Positions 24,219-32,559 are shown, numbered from the stretch's first letter. The stretch: DNA of 34,172 nt from DASZCR01 sp035942915 (GCA_035942915.1 DASZCR010000300.1:1-34172); one strand, 5' to 3'. Notes: generated by a model from the sequence alone, not told the origin. A program made the numbers and translations.

Positions 24219-26282
24219 ATGACACGAACCAAGACCCCGCGCCCGCCCGTCGCGCGCCGCCGCCCGCACCGCACCAAGATTCACGGAGAGACCTTGCAAG
24301 ACGACTACTTCTGGCTGCGCGAGAAGGAGAACCCGGCCGTCATCTCCTACCTTGAGGCCGAGAACGCCTACGCCGAAGCGTTGATGAAGCCGACCAAAAC
24401 GCTCCAACAAACTCTCTACCGGGAGATGGTCGCGCGCATCAAGGAGACCGACGACAGCGCGCCCTACAAAGAAGGCGCATACCTCTACTACACGCGCATC
24501 GAGCAGGGGCAGCAGTATCGTCTCTACTGCCGCAAGCCCGCACGCCGCAAGTCGGAGGCCGAACAGGTCACGCTCGACCTCAACCTGATGGCGCGCGGCC
24601 ATACCTTCATGGCCGTCGGCGACTACGAGGTGAGCGCGGACGCGCGCCTGCTCGCCTACACGACCGACACGACGGGCTTTCGTGAGTACACGCTGCGCGT
24701 CAAGGATTTAAGTACGGACAAACACTTGAGGACGAGAGTCGAGCGCGTCAGTTCGGTCTGCTGGGCGGCCGACAACCGGACGCTCTTCTACGTCGTCGAT
24801 GACCCCGTCACAAAACGCTCCTCGCGTCTTTACCGGCAGCGGCTCGGCGAAAGGCGCGAGTTGGTTTACGAAGAACCGGATGAGATGTTCAATCTCGAAG
24901 TCTCTCTGACGCGCAGCCGCGCCTTCGTCCTCATCACGTCGGCCAGCCACACCACTTCCGAAGTGCGCTACGTCGCCGCGCGTCGTCCGGACGACGAGCC
25001 GCGCCTCGTCGAGCCGCGCGAGCAAGGCCACGAATATTATCTCGAACATCGCAGCGACCGCTTCTACATCCGCACGAACGAAGGCGGCGCGCGCAACTTC
25101 AAGCTGGTCGTCGCGCCCGTCGGCGAGCCTGCCCGACGGAACTGGCGCGAACTCGTCGCGCACCGCGAAGATGTGATGCTCAACGACGTAGACCTCTTCG
25201 CAGACTTCCTCGTTCGCTCCGAACTCGAAGGCGGCCTGCCCGTGCTGCGCGTGACAGACCTCGACGCCGACGGCGAAGCGGCGACGCATTCCGTCGCTTT
25301 CCCCGAACCGGCTTACGAGGCAGAGGTCGGCATCAACATGGAGTTTCGCACGCGTCGCCTCCGCTTCAACTATCAATCGCTCGTGACGCCGCCCTCCGTC
25401 TACGACTACGACATGCAGACGCGCGAGCACCACCTGCTCAAACGCACGCCCGTCCTCAGCGGCTTCGACCCCGCAGACTATCGCTCTGAGCGTATCCACG
25501 CCCTCGCCTCCGACGGCACACGGATACCCGTCTCGCTCGTCTACAAAAAGGAGTTGCGCGGCGAGAGTGCGCGCCCCTTGCTGCTCGCAGGCTACGGCGC
25601 ATACGGCCTCAACTACCCCGTCACGTTCTCCATCCCGCGCCTCGCGCTCCTCGACCGGGGTCTCATCTACGCCATCGCGCACATTCGCGGCGGCGGCGAG
25701 ATGGGCAAACGCTGGCACGAAGAAGGGCGCATGATGCGGAAGATGAACACCTTCACAGACTTCATCGCAACGGCCGAGTTTCTCATCAACGAAGGCTACA
25801 CGACGCCCGCGCAGTTGGTGATTACGGGCGGCAGCGCGGGCGGTTTGTTGATGGGAGCAGTCGTCAACATGCGTCCCGAACTGTTTCGCGCCGTCGATAC
25901 GCACGTCCCTTTCGTCGATGTGATAAACACGATGCTCGACGAGAGTCTGCCGCTCACGGTCGGCGAGTATCAGGAGTGGGGCGACCCGCACGAGCCGGAG
26001 GCTTATCGTTACATAAAGTCCTATTCGCCCTACGACAACGTTGAGGCGAAAGACTACCCGGCGATGCTCGTGCAAACCTCGCTCAACGACAGTCAGGTGA
26101 TGTACTGGGAGCCTGCCAAGTACGTCGCGCGGCTGCGTGCCTTGAAGACGGACACGCAACCCTTGCTTCTGAAAACCAACATGGGCGCGGGACACGGCGG
26201 CGCTTCCGGCCGCTACGACGCGCTCAAAGAAGACGCCTTCGAGTACGCCTTCATGCTCAATCAACTCGGCATCGAAGAGTAG
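24219..26282 (+). CDS. ptrB: S9A-family oligopeptidase (protease II / oligopeptidase B-like)
   Basis: A 687-residue serine peptidase that would cut short peptides, typically after Arg/Lys in oligopeptidase B. The N-terminal part (about 15-410) is the beta-propeller: HGETLQDDYFWLREKENP, then blades with STDKHLRTRVERVSSVCWAADN and TLFYVVDDP. The C-terminal alpha/beta-hydrolase domain shows LLLAGYGAYGLNYPVTFS, IAHIRGGGEMGKRWHEEGR, the nucleophile in GGSAGGLLMG (Ser 539), Asp 624 in LNDSQVMYWEP and His 659 in GAGHGGASGRYD. The intervening PFVDVINTMLDESLPLTVGE is a protease II hallmark. There is no signal peptide, so it is probably cytoplasmic. Length matches the family. A secreted LprI-like protein gene follows after 32 bases. 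Confidence 0.93.
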   Translation: MTRTKTPRPPVARRRPHRTKIHGETLQDDYFWLREKENPAVISYLEAENAYAEALMKPTKTLQQTLYREMVARIKETDDSAPYKEGAYLYYTRIEQGQQYRLYCRKPARRKSEAEQVTLDLNLMARGHTFMAVGDYEVSADARLLAYTTDTTGFREYTLRVKDLSTDKHLRTRVERVSSVCWAADNRTLFYVVDDPVTKRSSRLYRQRLGERRELVYEEPDEMFNLEVSLTRSRAFVLITSASHTTSEVRYVAARRPDDEPRLVEPREQGHEYYLEHRSDRFYIRTNEGGARNFKLVVAPVGEPARRNWRELVAHREDVMLNDVDLFADFLVRSELEGGLPVLRVTDLDADGEAATHSVAFPEPAYEAEVGINMEFRTRRLRFNYQSLVTPPSVYDYDMQTREHHLLKRTPVLSGFDPADYRSERIHALASDGTRIPVSLVYKKELRGESARPLLLAGYGAYGLNYPVTFSIPRLALLDRGLIYAIAHIRGGGEMGKRWHEEGRMMRKMNTFTDFIATAEFLINEGYTTPAQLVITGGSAGGLLMGAVVNMRPELFRAVDTHVPFVDVINTMLDESLPLTVGEYQEWGDPHEPEAYRYIKSYSPYDNVEAKDYPAMLVQTSLNDSQVMYWEPAKYVARLRALKTDTQPLLLKTNMGAGHGGASGRYDALKEDAFEYAFMLNQLGIEE

Positions 26283-26314
26283 TCTGCTGCGAGATAACAG
26301 GGAGAAAGATTCCG

Positions 26315-26755
26315 ATGAACAAACTGCGTGGTGGCCTGCTCCTGCTCCTGCTCTTCTGCGCGCCTGCGACAACGACGACAACGCTCGCGCAGGACGAAGC
26401 GGCCGCCGAAGAGCACGCCATTGACAAGGCGCTCGGCCGCTGCATCGACAAAGACCCTTCGACGGCCGGGATGGTCAACTGCATCAGTCAGGCGGCGCAG
26501 GACTGGGACAGGGAACTGAACAGGAACTACAAACGTCTGAGCGAGGCGCTCGACCCCGCCCCGCGCCGCGCGCTCAAAACCGCGCAACAGGAGTGGCTCA
26601 AATACCGCGACCGCGAGTTTGCGCTGATAGACGCGCTCTACGCGAAGATGGAAGGCACGATGTATATCCCGATGCACGCCGAAGACCGCCTCCGCGTCGT
26701 CAAACGCCGCGCCCTCGAACTGGCCGCCTACCTCAACTTCATCGAGAACCCGTAA
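26315..26755 (+). CDS. LprI-like (DUF1311) secreted protein
   Basis: A 146-residue exported protein. The signal peptide (GGLLLLLLFCAPATTTTTLA) is followed by an acidic start QDEAAAEEH. The mature part has the LprI/DUF1311 pattern: GRCIDKDPSTAGMVNCISQA, then DWDRELNRNYKRL, a LKTAQQEWLKYRDREF helix and a final Arg/Leu-rich helix. Members related to lysozyme inhibitor LprI usually have further cysteines after YRDAE and in the last third; here both are missing (YRDREF), so only the first Cys pair is left. The ATG is supported by GGAGAAAG six to ten bases upstream. It may be co-transcribed with the oligopeptidase gene. Function is not proven; inhibition of lysozyme is known only for some relatives. 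Confidence 0.82.
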   Translation: MNKLRGGLLLLLLFCAPATTTTTLAQDEAAAEEHAIDKALGRCIDKDPSTAGMVNCISQAAQDWDRELNRNYKRLSEALDPAPRRALKTAQQEWLKYRDREFALIDALYAKMEGTMYIPMHAEDRLRVVKRRALELAAYLNFIENP

Positions 26756-26772
26756 ACAAAAACCATCAAAGC

Positions 26773-26861
26773 CTTCGCGCCCCGCTCATCTCTTGCGCGA
26801 AACCTTCTTCCGACTCAACGAAAGAAGGTTTCGCGCTGAGAGAGACGACTGGGGCGCGAAG
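26773..26861. terminator. Large two-tier hairpin between convergent genes
   Basis: An outer perfect 11-bp stem (26773-26783 CTTCGCGCCCC with 26851-26861) and an inner perfect 15-bp stem (26795-26809 GCGCGAAACCTTCTT with 26822-26836) enclose a 12-base loop. The arms between them are partly complementary, giving a nearly continuous structure of about 89 bases. No T tract follows on either strand. It separates the LprI-like gene (ends 26755) from glmS (ends 26873) and could end transcription both ways or be a repeat of another family. Confidence 0.65.
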
Positions 26862-26872
26862 TGTGCTGAAAG

Positions 26873-28732
26873 TTATTCGACCGTGACGGACTTGGCGAGG
26901 TTGCGCGGTTGGTCTACGTCGCAGCCGCGCCGGACGGCGATGTGATAGGCGAGCAGTTGCAGCGGGATGACCGAGAGAATGGGCGAGAGCAGGTCTGAGG
27001 CCGCAGGAATCTCTATCTTGTAATCGGAGACGGCCGCAGACATCTCGTCGCCCTCTGTGAGAATCGAGAGCACGACGCCCTCGCGCGCTTTGACCTCGAC
27101 GATGTTCGAGTGCGTCTTCTCGTAACGAAGTTCGGAGGCGCGGTTGCCCTCCTCGCGCGTGTTGATGACGACCACCGGCAAACGCTCGTCAATCAGCGCG
27201 TTCGGCCCGTGCTTCATCTCGCCCGCCGGGTAGCCCTCAGCGTGGATGTAGGAAATCTCCTTCAGCTTGAGCGCGCCTTCGAGCGCGACGGGGAAGTTGA
27301 TGCCGCGCCCCAGATAGAGAAAGTCGGTCGAGCGGAAGAACTCTTTCGCCAACTCCTCGAACTCGTCGGACTCGCTCAGCAGGTGTTCAATCTTGACGGG
27401 CAACTCGGCCAACTCCTGCGCGTGGAATTTGGCCTGCTCGGAGTCGAGCGCGCCGCGCAGTTGGCCGAGGTGGAGGCCGAAGAGATAGAGCGCGACCATC
27501 TGCGAGGTGAAGGCTTTGGTCGAGGCGACGCCGATTTCCGGCCCGGCGTGCGTCAAAATCGTGCCGTCGGACTCGCGCGTAATCATCGACCCCTGCACGT
27601 TGCAGATGGAGAGAATCTTCGCACCGCGTTCTTTGGCTTCGCGCAGGGCGGCGATGGTGTCGGCCGTCTCACCCGATTGCGAGATGACGACGAGCAGCGT
27701 CTTTTCGTCAATCACAGGGTCGCGGTAGCGAAACTCCGACGCGTAGTCCACTTCGACGGGAACGCGCGCCAGTTGCTCAATCATGTACTTGCCCGCCAGC
27801 CCCGCGTGCCAGCTTGTGCCGCAGGCGGCAATCATCACGCGGTTGAACTGTTTGAACTCGGCGGGCGTGATGTTCATCTCGTCGAGATAGACGCGGCCGC
27901 TGTCTAAGGAGACGCGTCCCTGCACGGTGTCGCGGACGGCGCGCGGCTGCTCATAAATCTCCTTGAGCATGAAATGCTTGAAGCCGCCCTTCTCCGCCAT
28001 GATGGGGTCCCAAGTGATGCGCTGCTGTGCAGGCTCAACCGTGTCGCCTTCAAAATTGGTGACGCGCACGGCGTCCTTCGTGAGCACGGCAATCTCGCCG
28101 TCGCCGAGGAAGAATACGTCGCGCGTGTGTTGCAGGATGGGCGGCACGTCGGAGGCGACGAAGAACTCGCCATCGCCGAGGCCGATGACGACGGGCGGCC
28201 CCTGTCGGACGGCGACGATGGTGTCAGGCTCGTCCGTCGAGATGATGGAGAGGGCGAAGATGCCGCGCAGGTCGGCGACGGCGCGGCGGACGGCCTGCTC
28301 GAAAGAGTCGTCCTCTTTGAGATACTCCTCGATGAGATGCGCGACGATTTCCGTGTCGGTTTCGGTGACGAAGCGGTGGTCGCGCGCGCGCAGACGGTCT
28401 TTGAGTTGGAGATAGTTCTCGATGATGCCGTTGTGGACGACGACGACGCGACCCGTACAGTCGCGGTGCGGGTGCGCGTTCTCTTCCGTAGGCCGGCCGT
28501 GTGTCGCCCAACGCGTGTGGCCGATGCCGTAAGTGCCGTCGAGCGGCTTCAGACGGATGGCCTCTTCGAGATTGCGCAGCTTGCCTTCGGCGCGGCGGAT
28601 GTCGAGTTGATGACCTTCATCGACGACGGCGATGCCCGCCGAGTCGTAGCCGCGATATTCGAGCTTCCGCAACCCGTCAAGGATGACGGGCACGACCTGC
28701 TTGTTTCCCACATAACCGACGATGCCACACAT
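26873..28732 (-). CDS. glmS: Glutamine-fructose-6-phosphate aminotransferase (isomerizing)
   Basis: A 619-residue enzyme making glucosamine-6-phosphate from fructose-6-phosphate and glutamine, the entry step to UDP-GlcNAc. The N-terminus MCGIVGYVGNKQVVPVILDG supplies the Cys1 nucleophile of the class II glutaminase domain (about 1-230), with HTRWATHGRPTEENAHPH and HNGIIENY. Two SIS domains follow with TSWHAGLAGKYM, SQSGETADTIAAL, VASTKAFTSQM and EGYPAGEMKHGPNALID. The end is NLAKSVTVE, as in the family. There is no sign of a glmS ribozyme in the upstream 116 bases, which are filled by repeat R3; AAGGA about 12 bases before the ATG is the likely ribosome site. It is the last gene of the yvcK-glmU-glmS set. 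Confidence 0.97.
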   Translation of the reverse strand: MCGIVGYVGNKQVVPVILDGLRKLEYRGYDSAGIAVVDEGHQLDIRRAEGKLRNLEEAIRLKPLDGTYGIGHTRWATHGRPTEENAHPHRDCTGRVVVVHNGIIENYLQLKDRLRARDHRFVTETDTEIVAHLIEEYLKEDDSFEQAVRRAVADLRGIFALSIISTDEPDTIVAVRQGPPVVIGLGDGEFFVASDVPPILQHTRDVFFLGDGEIAVLTKDAVRVTNFEGDTVEPAQQRITWDPIMAEKGGFKHFMLKEIYEQPRAVRDTVQGRVSLDSGRVYLDEMNITPAEFKQFNRVMIAACGTSWHAGLAGKYMIEQLARVPVEVDYASEFRYRDPVIDEKTLLVVISQSGETADTIAALREAKERGAKILSICNVQGSMITRESDGTILTHAGPEIGVASTKAFTSQMVALYLFGLHLGQLRGALDSEQAKFHAQELAELPVKIEHLLSESDEFEELAKEFFRSTDFLYLGRGINFPVALEGALKLKEISYIHAEGYPAGEMKHGPNALIDERLPVVVINTREEGNRASELRYEKTHSNIVEVKAREGVVLSILTEGDEMSAAVSDYKIEIPAASDLLSPILSVIPLQLLAYHIAVRRGCDVDQPRNLAKSVTVE

Positions 28733-28753
28733 AGGTTTTAGAAATCCTTTTCG

Positions 28754-28853
28754 GGTGATGAATGATTTGGTGATAGGTGATGGGTGATGGGTGATGGGTG
28801 ATAGGACAAGAACGGTTTTCTCTTATCACCTATCACTTATCACTCGTGTCACT
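28754..28853 (-). repeat. Heptamer inverted-repeat element R3
   Basis: Plus strand: GGTGATAGG then three GTGATGG units and GTGATAGG; then core ACAAGAACGGTTTTCTC; then TTATCACC, TATCACTT and ATCACTCG. Read along the minus-strand operon the order is GGTGATAAGAGAA, core AACCGTTCT, TGTCCTATCACCC. A degenerate GGGTGATGAATGATTT extends it on the glmS side. The element fills the gap between glmU and glmS, and the TGA stop of glmU (28849-28851) belongs to its first unit (AAGTGACACGAGTGATAAGTG). Confidence 0.95.
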
Positions 28854-30375
28854 TAACGGCCGTTGCCTCTTCGTTGTCGGGACGCTCGGCGGTTGAAGGA
28901 GGCGGCGGCTTCTCCTGGGGCGCGGCTTGAGAAGGCTCGCGGTTGAGTTGTTTCTTGACTTGGGCCGGGACGCCCGCCACCAGCGTGTCGGGCGGGATAT
29001 CGCGCGTGACGACTGCGCCCGCGCCCGTAACGGAGCGCGCGCCGACGCGCACGGGCGCGACGAGCATCGTGTCCGAGCCGATTTTAACGTCGTCTTCGAT
29101 GACGGTCTGGTGCTTCTGACGCCCATCGTAGTTGCAGGTTATCGTCCCCGCGCCGACGTTGGTGCGGTCGCCGACGACAGCATCGCCGAGATAGGTGAGG
29201 TGCTGCGCCTTGACCTTCGTGCCAAGACGCGACTTCTTGACCTCGACGAAGTTGCCGACGACCGCTCCATTCTCCATCTGCGCGCCCATTCTCAGGTGCG
29301 CGAAGGGGCCGACCGAACAATGGTCTGCCACCTCAGAGTCGATAATGACCGAATGGTCTTTGACGACGACGGCGTTGCCGACACGGGAGTTAGTGATGCG
29401 AACACCGGAGCGTATCTCACAATTTTCGCCGATGACGGTGCGCCCTTCGATGTGCGTGTCCGGGTAGATGACCGTATCGCGGCCGATTTGCGCTTCGGGG
29501 CTGACGTAGGTGTGCTGCGGGTCGATGAAGGTCACGCCGCTGTCTAGCATCAGGCGGCGCAGCGTGCGGTTGCGCAGCAGACGCTCGAACTCGGCCAACT
29601 CAAGGCGCGTGTTGATGCCGGAGACTTCGCGCGCATCACCGTGTTGATAGATGGACACGTCCTCGCCGTCGGCGCGCAGGATGCCGGGCACGTCCGTCAG
29701 GTAATACTCGCCCTGCGCGTTGGCGGGCTGCACGCGCTCCAGCGCCGGAAAGAGCGACCGCGTCTCGAAGCAGTAGATACCGGCGTTGATTTCGTTAATC
29801 TGTCGCTCTTCAGGAGTCGCGTCCTTCTGTTCGACGATACGCTCGAAGCGCCCCTCCGCATCGCGGACGACGCGGCCGTAGCCGGTCGGGTCTTCGAGGC
29901 GGACGGTGAGAGCCGTGCAGGCCGCGCCGCGTCCTCTGTGAGTACGATGCTGGTGGACGAGTGCTCCCAACGTTTCGGCGCGGACGTGCGGCACATCGCC
30001 GGAGAGGACAAGCAGGGTGGAATTGGCTTCGCCGAGCGCGTCGCGCGCCGCCATCACGGCGTCGCCCGTGCCGCGCTGCTCGGTCTGCGTGATAAAGACC
30101 GCGCCGCCCTCGCCCAACTCTTCGAGCACGGCCGCCTTCACCTCGTCTGCCTGATGGCCGACGATGACGTAGACGGGGCGCGCGCTCTTCATCAAGGCGA
30201 CGGCCGCGCGACAGACGTGCGCGATTAAGGGGCGTCCGCCCAGTTGGTGGAGCACCTTGGCCGTCGCCGAGCGCATCCGCGTGCCGAGACCTGCGGCAAG
30301 GATGAGCACGTCGAGCGGAGGGGCTTGCGACGCGGGCGTCGGCGCGGGCGCGGCTGTCTGGGGTTGTTTCTCCAT
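28849..30375 (-). CDS. glmU: Bifunctional UDP-GlcNAc pyrophosphorylase / glucosamine-1-phosphate N-acetyltransferase
   Basis: A 508-residue enzyme carrying out the last two steps to UDP-GlcNAc. After a Pro/Ala/Gln-rich head of about 20 residues, the uridyltransferase domain begins with LILAAGLGTRMRSATAKVLH. It continues with TEQRGTGDAVMAA, LSGDVPHV and INEINAGIYCFET. The left-handed beta-helix acetyltransferase domain follows, with TFIDPQHTYV, GPFAHLRMGAQM, AQHLTYLGDAVVGDRTNVGA and GTITCNYDGRQKHQT. The residues of the acetyl-transfer site (His, Tyr, Asn, Lys of this segment) are present. An acidic Pro-rich tail of about 30 residues closes the protein. The ATG at 30375 is preferred; the open frame to 30516 overlaps yvcK and lacks family sequence. 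It begins 10 bases after the yvcK stop. Confidence 0.97.
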   Translation of the reverse strand: MEKQPQTAAPAPTPASQAPPLDVLILAAGLGTRMRSATAKVLHQLGGRPLIAHVCRAAVALMKSARPVYVIVGHQADEVKAAVLEELGEGGAVFITQTEQRGTGDAVMAARDALGEANSTLLVLSGDVPHVRAETLGALVHQHRTHRGRGAACTALTVRLEDPTGYGRVVRDAEGRFERIVEQKDATPEERQINEINAGIYCFETRSLFPALERVQPANAQGEYYLTDVPGILRADGEDVSIYQHGDAREVSGINTRLELAEFERLLRNRTLRRLMLDSGVTFIDPQHTYVSPEAQIGRDTVIYPDTHIEGRTVIGENCEIRSGVRITNSRVGNAVVVKDHSVIIDSEVADHCSVGPFAHLRMGAQMENGAVVGNFVEVKKSRLGTKVKAQHLTYLGDAVVGDRTNVGAGTITCNYDGRQKHQTVIEDDVKIGSDTMLVAPVRVGARSVTGAGAVVTRDIPPDTLVAGVPAQVKKQLNREPSQAAPQEKPPPPSTAERPDNEEATAVK

Positions 30376-30385
30376 GCTTGCTCTT

Positions 30386-31495
30386 TTAGCTCGGTGCGAA
30401 GGTCGTGGCGGTGTGGCGCGACGACGCCTGTTCGTAACAGGCGATGATGACGCGCGCCAGCTTCTCAGGGCTGTGGCGCACCTTCTCGCCCTCGTCGAGC
30501 AGGTCTGCGCGGACAATCTCCGTTTCCTGTCCGAAGACCTCTTCGAGCAGGTGGTCGGTCATGCCAATCTGTCGCGCGCCCTCTGCGGCGTAGCGCGCGG
30601 CCTGCTCCTCGCTGATGGGACGGTCGTTGACAATCGTGTAGTCGAAACGAATCTCAGGCGCATAGCGACGCACTGTGTCGAGATGCCGACGCGCGGTGTA
30701 GCCATCGGTCTCGCCGGGCTGCGTCATCAGGTTGCAGATGAAAATCTTGACGGCGCGCGATGCGCCGATGGTTTCCGCCACGCGCGAGACGAGCAGGTTC
30801 GGCAGGATGCTCGTGTAGAGCGAGCCGGGGCCGACCGTGATGACATCTGCGGCGCGGATGGCGGCGAGCGCCTCAGGCAAGGGGAGACACTGTTCTGGCT
30901 CAAGTCGCAGACGCTTGATGGGCGCACGCGAAGCCGTGATGCGCGTCTCGCCGCGCACGCACGTTCCGTCTTCGAGTTCCGCGACCAATCGCACGTCGTT
31001 GAGTGTTGCAGGGTAGATGCGTCCCTTGCTGGCGAGCACTTCCGAGGAGAGCCGGACGGCCTCGACGAAATCGCCCGTCACTTCCGTCAGCGCGGCGAGG
31101 AAGAGGTTGCCGAAGCTGTGGCCGCCGAGTTCGCCATCGCCGCGAAAGCGGTAGCGAAACAGGCGCGACAAAAGCGTCGAGTCTTCCGAGAGAGCCACCA
31201 TGCAGTTGCGTATGTCGCCCGGAGGGAGAATCTGTAGCTCGTCGCGCAGGCGGCCGGAACTGCCGCCGTCGTCCGAGACCGTGACGATGGCCGAGAGCGA
31301 GTCGAGATAGGCGAGTCCGTTACGCGAGCCACCGACAAGCTCTTTAAGCCCGGCCAGCACGGTCGACAAACCCGTGCCGCCGCCGATGGCAACCAGCTTG
31401 AGACCGCGTTCGATGTCCGTCTGCAAATTCTCGCTCTCCTGACCAGCCCGCACAAAGGCACGCCCGCCGACCCGGAAATCATACTCAAAAGACAT
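30386..31495 (-). CDS. yvcK: YvcK/GlmR-family UDP-GlcNAc-sensing regulator (CofD-like fold)
   Basis: A 369-residue protein of the YvcK family (also called GlmR in Bacillus). It has the CofD-like fold: KLVAIGGGTGLSTVLAGLKEL (glycine-rich nucleotide loop), AIVTVSDDGGSSGRLRDEL, LPPGDIRNCMVALSEDS, FGNLFLAALTEVTGDF, DVITVGPGSLYTSILPNLLV and ICNLMTQPGETDGY. In Firmicutes such proteins bind UDP-sugars and support gluconeogenic growth; Bacillus GlmR is reported to stimulate GlmS when UDP-GlcNAc is low. Here the gene starts the run yvcK-glmU-glmS, ten bases before glmU, which fits that role very well. A ~25-residue non-conserved N-terminal stretch (including RAGQESENLQ) makes it longer than most (around 320). 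Confidence 0.93.
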   Translation of the reverse strand: MSFEYDFRVGGRAFVRAGQESENLQTDIERGLKLVAIGGGTGLSTVLAGLKELVGGSRNGLAYLDSLSAIVTVSDDGGSSGRLRDELQILPPGDIRNCMVALSEDSTLLSRLFRYRFRGDGELGGHSFGNLFLAALTEVTGDFVEAVRLSSEVLASKGRIYPATLNDVRLVAELEDGTCVRGETRITASRAPIKRLRLEPEQCLPLPEALAAIRAADVITVGPGSLYTSILPNLLVSRVAETIGASRAVKIFICNLMTQPGETDGYTARRHLDTVRRYAPEIRFDYTIVNDRPISEEQAARYAAEGARQIGMTDHLLEEVFGQETEIVRADLLDEGEKVRHSPEKLARVIIACYEQASSRHTATTFAPS

Positions 31496-31587
31496 ATGCT
31501 TTCAAAGGCGCGAGAGGCTTATGGGGCAGCGAAAGTGTGGACGGGGAGTGGCGAAGAAGAGAGGCGTCCACGGCGAAGGCGCACGTA

Positions 31588-32559
31588 TCAGGGACGGGAA
31601 GCCGGGAAGATGATGCGCTCGAAGTCCGGCTCGTTACGCAGGGCGACGAGGTCTGCGTCGTGTTGCGCGCGCACGCGCAGGGCAGGTTTCAGGTTAACCG
31701 CACGTTCAAGCGATTGCAGGGCGAGTTCGACCGAGCCGAGACGCGCCCGCGCCGCCGCCAGCGCGTAGTGCGTGTCGGCCGCTTCGGGTTCGCGCTTGAG
31801 CGCACGCTCGAACATCTCCTGCGCCGCGACGTACTCGCCACGATTAAGCTCGATGACGCCTCGGTCGTAGAGCGACTCTGCGTCGCGCGGCAGGGCTGTC
31901 TCCGTGCGCAGACGCGACTCGGCGATGTTGAGGTAGATGCGCGCGCGCGCCGTCACTTCCGAGACGCCGCCGTGCTGCTCGATGAGGGCGCGAAAGAGCA
32001 TCCGCGCCTCCGAAAAATGGCCGCGCGTAAACTCCTTGTGTGCGCGCTCGAAGGCTTTCAGGGCGGCCGCCTCGTCAACCGTCGGCTGGCGCGGCGGCGG
32101 CGTGGCCGTGCGCGAAGCGGGCTTCGCAGGCGGTTTGGGGGCGGGCGTCTGCTTCGGCGCTGATTTCGACGGACGTGCCTTCTGAGCTGTCGGCGCGGCG
32201 GCCGTCGGGGCGTGCGCGCCCTTTTTCGCCGCCGGGCGCGCAGGCTGTTTCGTTTTGGACGCAGCCTCGGCGCGGGTCTTCGTCGCCGCTGCCGCCGGTC
32301 GAGCCTGCGACGCAGCCTTCGAGGGCTTGGCCGAACTCGTGGCGCGTGCGGGTTTCGCGGCCGTCGAGGACTTTTTGACGGGAGTAGCTTTGCGCACAGG
32401 GGCTTTCTCCGCGACCGAGCGTTTGGCGAGCGCACCCGTCGGGCGCGCCGCTTTCGTCGTCACCTTGCGGCTTTTGGCCGGAGCTTTGGCTGTCGTGCTA
32501 GGGGATGCGGCGGGGCGGGAGGCTGGCCTTTTGGCACCCTTGATGACTGGATCGCTCAT
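31588..32559 (-). CDS. TPR protein with a histone-H1-like Lys/Ala/Pro-rich N-terminal tail
   Basis: A 323-residue protein. Residues 1-160 are almost entirely Lys, Ala, Pro, Ser, Thr and Arg (for example STTAKAPAKSRKVTTKAARP, PVKKSSTAAKPARATSSAK), without acidic residues over long runs, resembling bacterial histone H1-like (Hc1/AlgP) tails. Residues 165-315 form TPR-like helices: AFERAHKEFTRGHFSEARML, YDRGVIELNRGEYVAAQEMF, ERALKREPEAADTHYALAAA and LQSLERAVNLKPALRVRAQ. A PDFERIIFP motif, frequent at the end of TPR arrays, closes it. There is no signal peptide or membrane segment. The tail should bind nucleic acid or another polyanion; the TPRs bind protein. The start ATG at 32559 is preferred to 32610, which lacks family-like sequence. 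It lies 92 bases upstream of yvcK and may share its transcript. Confidence 0.82.
   Translation of the reverse strand: MSDPVIKGAKRPASRPAASPSTTAKAPAKSRKVTTKAARPTGALAKRSVAEKAPVRKATPVKKSSTAAKPARATSSAKPSKAASQARPAAAATKTRAEAASKTKQPARPAAKKGAHAPTAAAPTAQKARPSKSAPKQTPAPKPPAKPASRTATPPPRQPTVDEAAALKAFERAHKEFTRGHFSEARMLFRALIEQHGGVSEVTARARIYLNIAESRLRTETALPRDAESLYDRGVIELNRGEYVAAQEMFERALKREPEAADTHYALAAARARLGSVELALQSLERAVNLKPALRVRAQHDADLVALRNEPDFERIIFPASRP

Noticed and set aside
24708..26381. Minus-strand open frame of 557 codons opposite the oligopeptidase
   Set aside because: The plus strand encodes a complete S9A enzyme with its catalytic triad; the opposite frame is Val/Glu/Asp-rich low-information sequence.
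28733..28848. glmS ribozyme or riboswitch upstream of glmS
   Set aside because: The space is taken by repeat R3 and a short leader; there is no room or recognisable core for a glmS ribozyme.
30376..30516. N-terminal extension of GlmU
   Set aside because: It overlaps the end of yvcK in another frame and is Arg/Ser/Thr-rich without family similarity; the ATG at 30375 gives a normal enzyme.
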